DNA from: Alphaproteobacteria bacterium
GTDB lineage: Bacteria; Pseudomonadota; Alphaproteobacteria; 16-39-46; JABJFC01
Length of the DNA stretch: 63,045 nucleotides
Assembly: GCA_018662925.1 (NCBI GenBank)
Contig: JABJFC010000082.1
Coordinates: 1-63,045, forward strand
Reading direction: 5' to 3'
Positions 26,348-33,801 of this stretch are shown piece after piece; position 1 is the stretch's first letter; each line of letters begins with the position of its first letter. The notes below the pieces were generated by a model. It was not told the DNA's origin. It saw only the letters and a list, made by a program, of their open reading frames with translations, and ran no database searches. A program made the translations under genes and the position numbers.

Positions 26348-26635
26348 TTGTCAGAAAACCAATCCATCCTTAGAAAGCGACTTTTGTATAAAGCAACTCA
26401 TCGAGGAATCAGAGAAGCCGATGTACTTATTGGTGCATTTGCAAAGGAAAATATCCACAAAATGGTAGAATCTGAGCTCTCAGAATTCGACAAACTGTTG
26501 GATGAATCGGATGTGGAAATATTAGCTTGGGCTATGGATCAGAGCAAAATAACAGAGCCGAAATATGGTGCAGTTTTGCAACAGTTTTGCCACTTTATTA
26601 ATCAAAAATTAGGGGGGGTGAAAAAACTATATTGA
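26348..26635 (+). CDS. sdhE: FAD assembly factor SdhE
   Basis: SdhE (95 residues; DUF339) helps covalent flavinylation of succinate dehydrogenase SdhA. The invariant RGxxE motif is present (THRGIREADVLIGAF), with the typical LLDESDVEILAWAM segment after it. The start is a TTG at 26348; AGGGA lies about ten bases upstream. The C-terminal tail is short and Lys-rich. No sdh genes are in the window. Confidence in family is high, in exact start moderate. Confidence 0.9.
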   Translation: MSENQSILRKRLLYKATHRGIREADVLIGAFAKENIHKMVESELSEFDKLLDESDVEILAWAMDQSKITEPKYGAVLQQFCHFINQKLGGVKKLY

Positions 26636-27157
26636 AAGTCGTAACAACCTGAATTACGATCTAAACAATAAGAATAAGAAAAAGAAGAATAAAAATAAAA
26701 TGTTCCGGGAGTAAGGTATAGAAATCTGGGAGTTTTGTGCAGGTGTATCCTGCAATATGCGGATAGTATCCGCGCTGGGCCTTTATTTTTTAAATGTTTT
26801 TCATCTATTTTGATGAAGTGGTTGAGTGCTAGAGCGAATGGATGGAGTATATGTTAAGTACTCTTCATTGCATGGTTTCAATAATCTGAAGATACTGGTG
26901 AGCGGCGTTTAGGTCGGTGGTGCGAGTCGTCCGGGATGGATCTCTCGTGCGTCATTCTATGGCAATTTCATCGTTCTTACGTTATAGGGTTGCAAGCATA
27001 TATGAGCCGCTAGGCAGTTTTGGGTTTTTTTATCAGGAATTCATTGCTGCGATTTAAGTTCCCATATAATACAGGGCAATCGGTTTAAGATGATGACTCA
27101 TCACGTAAGATGACGACTCCGGATGTTTAAAGGAGGCGGGACTGCACCCATGCAAGT
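26636..27157. other. Intergenic region with hairpin module copy 1 and short tandem repeats
   Basis: About 520 bases with no sound gene. It holds the first copy of the double-hairpin module (26688-26786), which resembles the 5' region of the inverse autotransporter gene 975 bases downstream but lacks a usable start and runs into a stop. Near its right end, TAAGATGAYGACTC repeats with a 20-base period (27086-27099 and 27106-27119). The region is perhaps the remnant of a second autotransporter gene. Confidence 0.5.
26688..26786 (+). repeat. Double-hairpin module, copy 1
   Basis: Shared with copy 2 (27664-27759): an AATAAAAATAAA tract, GGGAG, the exact 14-mer AAATCTGGGAGTTT (26722-26735), then two hairpins. 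Stem 1 is GCAGG (26739-26743) with CCTGC (26749-26753). Stem 2 is GCGGAT (26759-26764) with ATCCGC (26768-26773). They are separated by five bases, as in copy 2. Loop sequences differ between the copies while stems stay paired. Confidence 0.75.
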
Positions 27158-27559
27158 CTATGGTTGTGTTTTGATAAGTCCAAGGGATTCCTGCTCCTTG
27201 AGACGTATTTTATTAAACTTTTTCTTCACCATTGGACGTGTCTTTAGGAAAGATTCAATCCACTCGAGTACTGTGTGCATTAGCTCCATATTGCATTGGG
27301 CCGAACAATCTATTTGCTCGCGAGTAACCGGTTTGGGATCCGCTTCAGTACTGCACTTCTTCACTTTTGCACAGTTTGCCACGAAAGTTTGTAAGGCCTT
27401 ATGTAGCTCTGAGGAGTTATGTTCGTTGTTTGCAAAATCCGAAAGGGCCGGAGATGGTGCTGTCCCCAGGCAAATTCCCATAGCTAGTGCTACATACAGA
27501 ACTATACGTTTTGTAGTGCCTCTTTCATCGACACAGACACTCTTACCAGAATCAGTCAT
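27158..27559 (-). CDS. Small secreted Cys-containing protein, unknown function
   Basis: The ATG at 27559 with GGAG eight bases upstream gives a 133-residue protein; the frame extends upstream without need. A long basic n-region (about 18 residues) precedes the hydrophobic core IVLYVALAMGICLGTA, with cleavage near ALS-DFA. The mature part of about 95 residues is helical and charged, with four cysteines (NCAKVKKC and DCSAQC) that could form two disulfides. I recognise no family. It is divergent from the inverse autotransporter gene, so the two may share a regulatory region and perhaps a condition of expression. Confidence 0.6.
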   Translation of the reverse strand: MTDSGKSVCVDERGTTKRIVLYVALAMGICLGTAPSPALSDFANNEHNSSELHKALQTFVANCAKVKKCSTEADPKPVTREQIDCSAQCNMELMHTVLEWIESFLKTRPMVKKKFNKIRLKEQESLGLIKTQP

Positions 27560-27663
27560 TTTATTTTCTCCATACTTTGTATTCTTTCTAACATCATTTT
27601 GCTTCGATGTTAAACAAAATCCATCTTGTCTCATCGCCCAAAATTGATTAAAATATGGGCAAT

Positions 27664-27759
27664 AATAAAAATAAATCGATCTGGGAGATCACGTGAAAAT
27701 CTGGGAGTTTCGCAGGCAAGCCCTGCAGTATACGGAATGTTTCCGTTTTTGGATCTTTA
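27664..27759 (+). repeat. Double-hairpin module, copy 2 (overlaps start of autotransporter gene)
   Basis: GGGAG (27683-27687) and the GTG start (27693) are followed by the 14-mer shared with copy 1 (27697-27710). Stem 1 is GCAGG (27712-27716) with CCTGC (27722-27726). Stem 2 is ACGGAA (27732-27737) with TTCCGT (27741-27746). Compared with copy 1, the basal pair of stem 2 is A-T instead of G-C and its sixth pair A-T instead of T-A. Here the hairpins lie within codons 7-18 of the coding sequence. Confidence 0.75.
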
Positions 27760-29300
27760 TAGTTTGCTTTGTGCTGGTCATGGTGACTTGTATTGGTGCC
27801 CAGGTGGGGCGCGCCAATGAATCCCAAGGGCAAAAATGGACGGCTCAAGCAATATTGGATTTAAAAGCAGGAACTCAAAGGAATATAGGCCAGGTTGGCC
27901 TGAGGATGCCTTTGACTCAAAATAATAATTCTATGCTTTTTACGGATTTTAGATTTGTAGCTGATACGAAAGATGAAGCTGAAGGAAACTTTGGCCTCGG
28001 ATATAGATTTATACAGGGCGACTGGATCTATGGAGGGTATGGTTTTTTCGATCGGCGAAAATCACAATTTGGAAAATATTTTTCACAGATAACCGTTGGG
28101 GCTGAAGCCTTGAGCACCACTTGGGAAGGGCGCCTTAATGGCTATATTCCCTTGTCGAGCCGTAAACTCGTGAATACGACTCGGGTTGAGACAGGCGAGA
28201 CCCGATTCATCGGTTTTAATCAGTTCATTTCCATAGCAGACGAGAATACATACGATGTGCCTCTGGGGGGTGGTGATGCAGAGGTAGGCTACCAGCTTAT
28301 AGAGGGATTGCGCTTTTATGGGGGTGGATACCACTTTGTAGGAAAAGATGCACCTTCCATAACAGGTGTACGAACGAGACTTACTTATGATGTTACGGAA
28401 TGGCTTCGACTTGAAGGAGATGCTCAGACAGATAACATTCGTAACGCCGTATACTTTGCAGGCGTCCGTGTTACGGTTCCACTAGGTGATGTTGCCAAGA
28501 GTAAGCTGACAAGCGTCGATCGACTCATGGATCGCCCTATCGTTCGAGATGTTGATATCGTTGTGGTGAAGTCTAATAATAAAGGGGAAGGTATACTCAC
28601 CAAACTTCCCGGAGAAGTTCTCTTCTTGAAAGAGGCAGAGAATGCTGTTGCGCCTCTAGATGCTGATGGGAGTGCCGAAAAACCTCTAAACCCTAATGCC
28701 CCAAGCCATTCTCAAAAATTAGCGGATTTAAAAGCGAGTGGAAAGTTTCCACATTATGTAAATTTGGTTGTTGATCGCAGCAGAAAACCTATCCAACAGT
28801 TCCGAGCGGTGGTTAGGAAAATTCAGAAAAAGGAAAAGAAGAAGCTTGTGGATGCCGTGGGTGTAGTGCAGGCAAAGCTGTTACGGGCTAAATATGAGGA
28901 AAAAGAGGATTCTCACACCTTGTACGTATTTAAAACGGCTAGAGGTAATAGAAGCATTGTTAATAAAAGAGAGGTACCTAAAGAAAAAATAGGTAAGTTT
29001 AGTGTGGCAGCAGATTATTCCGATGGAAGAGTCTGGGAAGTAAGGCCAAAGAAGAGAAAGAAGAAGCAAAATATTCCTGGCGTCAGAAATAATCCAAGGG
29101 AAAGAGTAGAACTGAGAAAAAAGATACGTGAGACAACAAACGGGCAGAAAAGAGCGGCTATGAAATACACAGAAGTTGTCTATCTAACGGGCCCAAGTGG
29201 TGAAGAAATAGACAGATTAAAACTCAAAAGAGGGCACCGGTGGAAACAAGTTCGAAAATTTGTTTCACGCCAAGCTCTTTCTGGTATGGTTAATAGATAA
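27693..29300 (+). CDS. Inverse autotransporter (intimin/invasin-type beta domain) protein
   Basis: A 535-residue protein. The start is a GTG at 27693 with GGGAG five bases upstream. An extended signal peptide (about 42 residues: polar n-region KIWEFRRQALQYTECFRF, core FIVCFVLVMVTCIGA, cleavage after GRA) is followed by the inverse autotransporter beta domain to about residue 265 (GFGYRF-like GLGYRFIQGDWIYGGYGFFDR, EVGYQLIEGLRFYGGGYHF, and RLTYDVTEWLRLEGDAQTD). The linker holds VDRLMDRPIVRDVDIVV, typical just after the barrel. The last 250 residues should be exposed outside: they are rich in Lys/Arg and unlike Ig-like invasin repeats, and include KKEKKK and PKKRKKKQ tracts. It is probably an adhesin or surface protein; the ligand is unknown. 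Confidence 0.85.
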   Translation: MKIWEFRRQALQYTECFRFWIFIVCFVLVMVTCIGAQVGRANESQGQKWTAQAILDLKAGTQRNIGQVGLRMPLTQNNNSMLFTDFRFVADTKDEAEGNFGLGYRFIQGDWIYGGYGFFDRRKSQFGKYFSQITVGAEALSTTWEGRLNGYIPLSSRKLVNTTRVETGETRFIGFNQFISIADENTYDVPLGGGDAEVGYQLIEGLRFYGGGYHFVGKDAPSITGVRTRLTYDVTEWLRLEGDAQTDNIRNAVYFAGVRVTVPLGDVAKSKLTSVDRLMDRPIVRDVDIVVVKSNNKGEGILTKLPGEVLFLKEAENAVAPLDADGSAEKPLNPNAPSHSQKLADLKASGKFPHYVNLVVDRSRKPIQQFRAVVRKIQKKEKKKLVDAVGVVQAKLLRAKYEEKEDSHTLYVFKTARGNRSIVNKREVPKEKIGKFSVAADYSDGRVWEVRPKKRKKKQNIPGVRNNPRERVELRKKIRETTNGQKRAAMKYTEVVYLTGPSGEEIDRLKLKRGHRWKQVRKFVSRQALSGMVNR

Positions 29301-29462
29301 ACCCTTAAATCTGGGGAATAGACCTAGATATATGAATTTTTTTTGTATATCGTAAAAAATACGATATTTACATATTCTATACAGGCGTAATATTTTCTGA
29401 GATAGTAGGAAGTCGTGTGAGAAGAGTCTGGGAAGGGTATGTGATGGAGGAATCGGGTTGTA

Positions 29463-30305
29463 ATGAATTTGAGAAAGAATGATCCTTTACATTACAGTAA
29501 GTCCGTTGTTGAGAGGTTCTCTGAGGCTGCTGCGCCTATTTTGGAGGCTGTAAATCTTACCCACTTTATCTATATTAACTTAGTTGATACTCAAAAAAGA
29601 TTATATCTTTCCAATGATCATGAGTGGATTGAGAACTATCTGCAGCATGAATTGTATGAAGATCGTAAACATGAAGTAGCTGCCATTCAACCTGGCGACA
29701 GGTCTAGGTACGCTTTTTGGGACAGTTATGAAAATGATAGGGTTTTTAGTGCGTGCCATTCTTTCGGTATGTGGAACGGATTTATAATATATGAAGGGAA
29801 TGAAATATTCAGCTTTGCAACAAAAAGAGAAAATGAAAATGTTGCAAATCATTATTTGAAGAACGTAGATCTATTAGAGAGATTTGTCCTGTATTTTAAA
29901 AATAGATGTCAGGATATTTTAGATGTTTCAAATGAGGATAAATTAATCGTTTCAAAGGGGAAGAAAAAGCAACCGAATAAAGTTGTGGAAGAGGTTCCGA
30001 AAAAGGATGTATTTGCTGAACGTACTAAGGTTGATACCTTGAAAATAAGTATTGCAAAGGCAATTCCTGAAAAGGACAAATTTATTAGGTACAGAGAAGC
30101 AGAAGCAATTTACTTCCTCTCTCGAGGTCGGACGATGAAGGAAACGGCGTTCTGCATGAGTCTATCTCCTAGAACCGTAGAAAAGTACTTAGAGAATGTT
30201 AGATCGCGTCTGGAATGTTTTTCCAAGTCTGAGCTAATAGAAGTTTTCCTGAAAAATAAGCTTCAGAACTATTTCATAGGTGATACACAACTCGTGGGTA
30301 TTTAG
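29463..30305 (+). CDS. LuxR-family regulator with autoinducer-binding-like N-domain
   Basis: A 280-residue transcription regulator. Residues about 10-155 resemble the autoinducer-binding domain of LuxR proteins (THFIYINLVDTQKRLYLSN, YAFWDSYENDRVF, GFIIYEGNEIFSFATKRENE). Residues 160-205 form a Lys-rich linker. Residues 215-275 form a LuxR/GerE helix-turn-helix (REAEAIYFLSRGRTMKET ... SPRTVEKYLENVRSRL). No luxI-like synthase is in the window, so it may be a solo responding to a host or neighbour molecule. The N-domain resembles the HTH-less protein at 38782, and the HTH resembles the sensor-less protein at 9864. It lies downstream of the autotransporter gene on the same strand. Confidence 0.8.
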   Translation: MNLRKNDPLHYSKSVVERFSEAAAPILEAVNLTHFIYINLVDTQKRLYLSNDHEWIENYLQHELYEDRKHEVAAIQPGDRSRYAFWDSYENDRVFSACHSFGMWNGFIIYEGNEIFSFATKRENENVANHYLKNVDLLERFVLYFKNRCQDILDVSNEDKLIVSKGKKKQPNKVVEEVPKKDVFAERTKVDTLKISIAKAIPEKDKFIRYREAEAIYFLSRGRTMKETAFCMSLSPRTVEKYLENVRSRLECFSKSELIEVFLKNKLQNYFIGDTQLVGI

Positions 30306-30317
30306 GATTCGGAGGCA

Positions 30318-31013
30318 CTATTTTACGGCTATGATGCCTACGCTCTCTCTCCCATCAAACTGAGCATCTTCCGGGAATGCGGTTTGGGCAATATAATCTA
30401 TTTTTTCAGTTTTAAATTGACTAGCTTCAAAGGCTTTTCCGAGAGTATTGATATCAAGGAAATTGACTTTGGTAGGAATCTCCTTAGCCCGTGCGCCAAC
30501 ATACTTTGCTGTATCTTCTATATATCCAGGCCAGGGAGTGTTTTGCTTTACTCGATCCTCATAAATAGGGTGAAATCCTTTCAAGATACTCAAGTACGGA
30601 GTATCGGCAACAAAGAAGAACTTTCCACCTGGTTTCAGGAGAGCATAGGCATATTCAATGGCTCCTTGCAGTTTCTCAGGCGGTAATAAATGGAGAACCC
30701 TACAGGCCAAAATGCCGCCAAATGAATCTTCAGGAAAATTGCATTCCTCAGGAAAAGCGCCAGGGCACAATGTTACTTTTTCTTTCGAGCGATCGGATAG
30801 TTTATCTTTAAAGATTTTCAGATGTTCGTGACACAAATCATTCATAAAAACGTTATCATTTTTTTCTACGAGATATTGGGTGGTTACCCCATAAGCTGCC
30901 CCAATTTCTAAAACCGGCAAGTTAATGGTGCTAGCATACTCAATGAACTCTTTACTGTAGGCATCTGGCTCCGTAGTCATATATCCCATTTTATTCAATG
31001 TATTAACGAACAT
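30318..31013 (-). CDS. Class I SAM-dependent methyltransferase
   Basis: A 231-residue methyltransferase with motif I VLEIGAAYGVTTQYL, acidic end of strand two VFMNDLCHEHL, and motifs FGGILACRVLHLLPPE and LLKPGGKFFFVADTP. The fold is clear but the substrate is not: it may act on a small molecule, lipid or protein. It follows the ProP-like carrier gene on the minus strand with a 46-base gap and could be co-transcribed with it; it converges with the LuxR-type gene. Confidence 0.8.
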   Translation of the reverse strand: MFVNTLNKMGYMTTEPDAYSKEFIEYASTINLPVLEIGAAYGVTTQYLVEKNDNVFMNDLCHEHLKIFKDKLSDRSKEKVTLCPGAFPEECNFPEDSFGGILACRVLHLLPPEKLQGAIEYAYALLKPGGKFFFVADTPYLSILKGFHPIYEDRVKQNTPWPGYIEDTAKYVGARAKEIPTKVNFLDINTLGKAFEASQFKTEKIDYIAQTAFPEDAQFDGRESVGIIAVK

Positions 31014-31059
31014 GTATAAGATCCCTTTTTAAAAATAATTCACTCGATTTCTATAAATT

Positions 31060-32391
31060 TTACGCAATTTTATCATAAGGCTCTCCTTGAACAAGAGACG
31101 TTTCTTCTCTCTCCGTTACGTCAGTACTTTCGGGGAAGAAACGCAATAGATTTTTCTTTTTGATTACAATAAGGGACAATAGCCCTATTATGGCGCTTGC
31201 CAGCATATAAAGAGTGGGGCCAAAATGGGTGTTTATTCTATAAGAAAGTAAGGAAATCACCAGAGGAGAGCAGCCTCCAAATACAGCGAGCCCAAATGAA
31301 AAATTGAATGAAATCCCAGTGTATTTACTTTTGGTGGGAAACAGCGAAAAGGTCAAAAGATTGGAAGGAGCAATAAAGCTAGCAGCTAGGGTAGCAAGTA
31401 TTGCTTGACCAAAAAACACACCGGCAGTGGTCCTCAGAGACAATAGGTAGAATATTGGATACGCTAAGACTATGCTAGATATGGCAACAGAGACCATCAA
31501 CTTGTAGGGCCCAATTCGATCGGTTAGCATCCCCATAAAAGGCGTTATAAGCATATATAAGAAAACAGCCCCCATGTTGGTGATGAGAGCTATGTTTTCC
31601 GGAATGAGCAGCACTTTCGTTAGAAAGGCATTTAGCCCCACGAGTGTTAAGGACAGAAATCCCATACACCACCCAATTCCTATGGTGCATAAAGATGTCG
31701 TGGTTTCTTCAAGTAGAACATTTTTTATGGGAACACTAACGGTGCGCCGTTCGCTTTTTAAGCGGTTAAATGCTGGTGTTTCGTCCAGATTATTTCTTAT
31801 GTACATGCCAACAATAGCGATAGCAACTCCAAAGAAGAAAGGAATTCTCCATCCGTGGGGGTCTAGCCCTGAGCGTGTACAAAGATACGCCAAACAAGCA
31901 GCTAAAAAGAAACCAATAAGGGCAGAAGCACTTATGAGGGAGCTGTAGAGACCGTTTCTTGAAGAATCTGTATTATGTTCAATAAAGAATATTGCGGAGC
32001 CGTTGTATTCTCCCCCTGTACAGAGCCCCTGCATGAATCTAAAGGTGATTAACAGGATAGGCGCCATCATGCCAATGCTATGGTAAGTAGGAAGAACTCC
32101 AATCAGGAGAGTTGGAATAGACATCAAGAAAACGGATAGAAACAAAGCCCTTTTTCTTCCGAGTTTATCTCCAATGTGTCCGAATAAAAGAGCCCCTATA
32201 GGGCGTGCTAGAAATCCTACTGCAAACGTTCCCAGGGTTGCGACGATAGATAGGATCGGAATATCCGTCGGGAAAAAAAGATATGACATCACAGGCGCTA
32301 CGAAACCAATCAATCCCAGATCATAATATTCCAGAATGTTGCCTACCATTGCAGCGCGTAATATTTTTTTATTATTCATATTATTAGACAT
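31060..32391 (-). CDS. MFS transporter, metabolite:H+ symporter (ProP-like) family
   Basis: A 443-residue inner-membrane carrier with 12 hydrophobic segments. Family marks are the start MVGNILEYYDLGLIGFV, FLARPIGALLFGHIGDKLGRKRAL (loop 2-3 signature), FMQGLCTGGEYNGSAIFFIEH and the second-half motif GMLTDRIGPYKLM. Relatives carry osmolytes (proline, betaine) or di- and tricarboxylates with protons. Such carriers are numerous in obligate intracellular alphaproteobacteria, where they import host metabolites. It is a paralogue of the carrier at 37265. Confidence 0.92.
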   Translation of the reverse strand: MSNNMNNKKILRAAMVGNILEYYDLGLIGFVAPVMSYLFFPTDIPILSIVATLGTFAVGFLARPIGALLFGHIGDKLGRKRALFLSVFLMSIPTLLIGVLPTYHSIGMMAPILLITFRFMQGLCTGGEYNGSAIFFIEHNTDSSRNGLYSSLISASALIGFFLAACLAYLCTRSGLDPHGWRIPFFFGVAIAIVGMYIRNNLDETPAFNRLKSERRTVSVPIKNVLLEETTTSLCTIGIGWCMGFLSLTLVGLNAFLTKVLLIPENIALITNMGAVFLYMLITPFMGMLTDRIGPYKLMVSVAISSIVLAYPIFYLLSLRTTAGVFFGQAILATLAASFIAPSNLLTFSLFPTKSKYTGISFNFSFGLAVFGGCSPLVISLLSYRINTHFGPTLYMLASAIIGLLSLIVIKKKNLLRFFPESTDVTEREETSLVQGEPYDKIA

Positions 32392-32907
32392 AACATGCGT
32401 CTCCTTCTTGTGTGGGAGTGGATGTTTTTTTTACACAGTTGAGATTCTGATCTTGGAGGGAGGAACTAAATGATTTGAGGACATTTAAATTATAAATTTT
32501 TGCAAGGGGAAGAGATTTCTTGTCACATGTGGTTTTGAGTAGCAGAGCTAAACCAGTCTCACAAGGAGGCCCTGATGAATTTAACTTCTGCTGTTGTTTT
32601 CGAACTATATACGTAAAACTCATGTGGGACGATTTTGCGTTCTGTATTTAAATTAACCCAACGATAACCAAGCTAGCTAACCCCCCATCAGATTCTCGTC
32701 GCTCCCACGCGTACTTTATATACACCCAAATCGTATCTCAGGAAATCTCCTTTGTAAAGGGCTACATCTGGATCAAAATTCTGCATAAAGAATATAAATA
32801 GGCATGAGTTTAATTTTGTTTTGTAATGTCTTTCTGGGTGTTGTATTTCCTGTGTTTTTTTGCCAATATCTTCCTGTTAGGAACTATAACAATGTCCTGT
32901 TTCCGTA
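32392..32907. other. Intergenic region, nothing recognised
   Basis: About 515 bases between divergent genes (MFS carrier and gloB). No RNA gene, repeat or convincing coding sequence is seen; a minus-strand open frame at 32384-32623 has no protein-like features. It presumably holds both promoters. Confidence 0.4.
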
Positions 32908-33684
32908 ATGAAGATTGCTAATACGTTGATCATTTTTCAGCTTCAAGCCCTTGAAGATAACTATATTTACGTAATTCATGATGAAGCGAGCGGAGAAACA
33001 GTTGCAATTGATCCATCAGAAGCTGCACCAGTTTTAAAACTTTTGACTGAAAAAAATTGGACACTTACCAAAATCTTAAATACCCATCATCACTGGGATC
33101 ACGTGGGGGGGAACCTAGAACTCAAAAAGGCAACCGGCTGTATGATTATTGGGTCTTACTATGATAAGGATCGTATTCCGGGGCTTGATGAGACGGTCAT
33201 TGAGGGAGACTTAATTCACATTGGGAAGCATACGGCTAAAATCATAGAAATCCCGGGGCATACTTTGGGACATATTGCATTTTGGTTTCGTGATGCCAAG
33301 ACATTGTTTTGTGCTGATACACTTTTTTCTCTCGGCTGTGGCCGGCTCTTTGAAGGAACGCCAGAACAGATGTGGCAGTCTCTCCATAAACTGCGTTCTC
33401 TCCCCGATGATACAATGGTTTACTGCGCCCACGAATATACCGAAGCCAATGCGCGTTTTGCTTTAACCATTGAACATGAAAACGTGACGCTCCTCAAAAG
33501 GGCTCACGACGTGAAAGCGTTGAGAGCAACTGGCCAGCCGACTGTTCCGTCCCTTCTGGGTGAAGAAAAGGCGGCTAATCCCTTTTTGCGGGCCGATGCA
33601 CCAGAGATTCAAAAGGCGGTTCATCAAATAGGAGATACCATTGGCACTTTTGCCAAGCTTCGGAAGATGAAGGATGATTTTTGA
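32908..33684 (+). CDS. gloB: Hydroxyacylglutathione hydrolase (glyoxalase II)
   Basis: GloB (258 residues) hydrolyses S-lactoylglutathione in methylglyoxal detoxification. The metallo-beta-lactamase motif THHHWDH is at residues 59-65, with the further ligands in PGHTLGH and FCADTLFSLGCGRLFEGTP, and the substrate-binding YCAHEYTEANARFA. The C-terminal glyoxalase II domain (TVPSLLGEEKAANPFLRA) confirms GloB over other lactamase-fold enzymes. It depends on glutathione made by GshA (20037). Confidence 0.96.
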   Translation: MKIANTLIIFQLQALEDNYIYVIHDEASGETVAIDPSEAAPVLKLLTEKNWTLTKILNTHHHWDHVGGNLELKKATGCMIIGSYYDKDRIPGLDETVIEGDLIHIGKHTAKIIEIPGHTLGHIAFWFRDAKTLFCADTLFSLGCGRLFEGTPEQMWQSLHKLRSLPDDTMVYCAHEYTEANARFALTIEHENVTLLKRAHDVKALRATGQPTVPSLLGEEKAANPFLRADAPEIQKAVHQIGDTIGTFAKLRKMKDDF

Positions 33685-33801
33685 GTCAAATATCCTCTTT
33701 CAATATGGATTTTGAAGCTAGGCATGATCTCACAATTTTTTCCTTAAATTGTTAGGCAAAGTAGGCTAATAATACGGGATTAATTCAGCGGCTAGGATAC
33801 C

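Noticed and set aside
27123-27647. Long plus-strand open frame of 174 codons
   Set aside because: It is antisense to the secreted Cys-containing gene (27158-27559), which has a signal peptide and a ribosome site; the plus-strand product is low-complexity in character.
32384-32623. Minus-strand open frame of 79 codons upstream of the MFS carrier
   Set aside because: No ribosome site, no family-like features, overlaps the start of the carrier gene; more likely its leader region.
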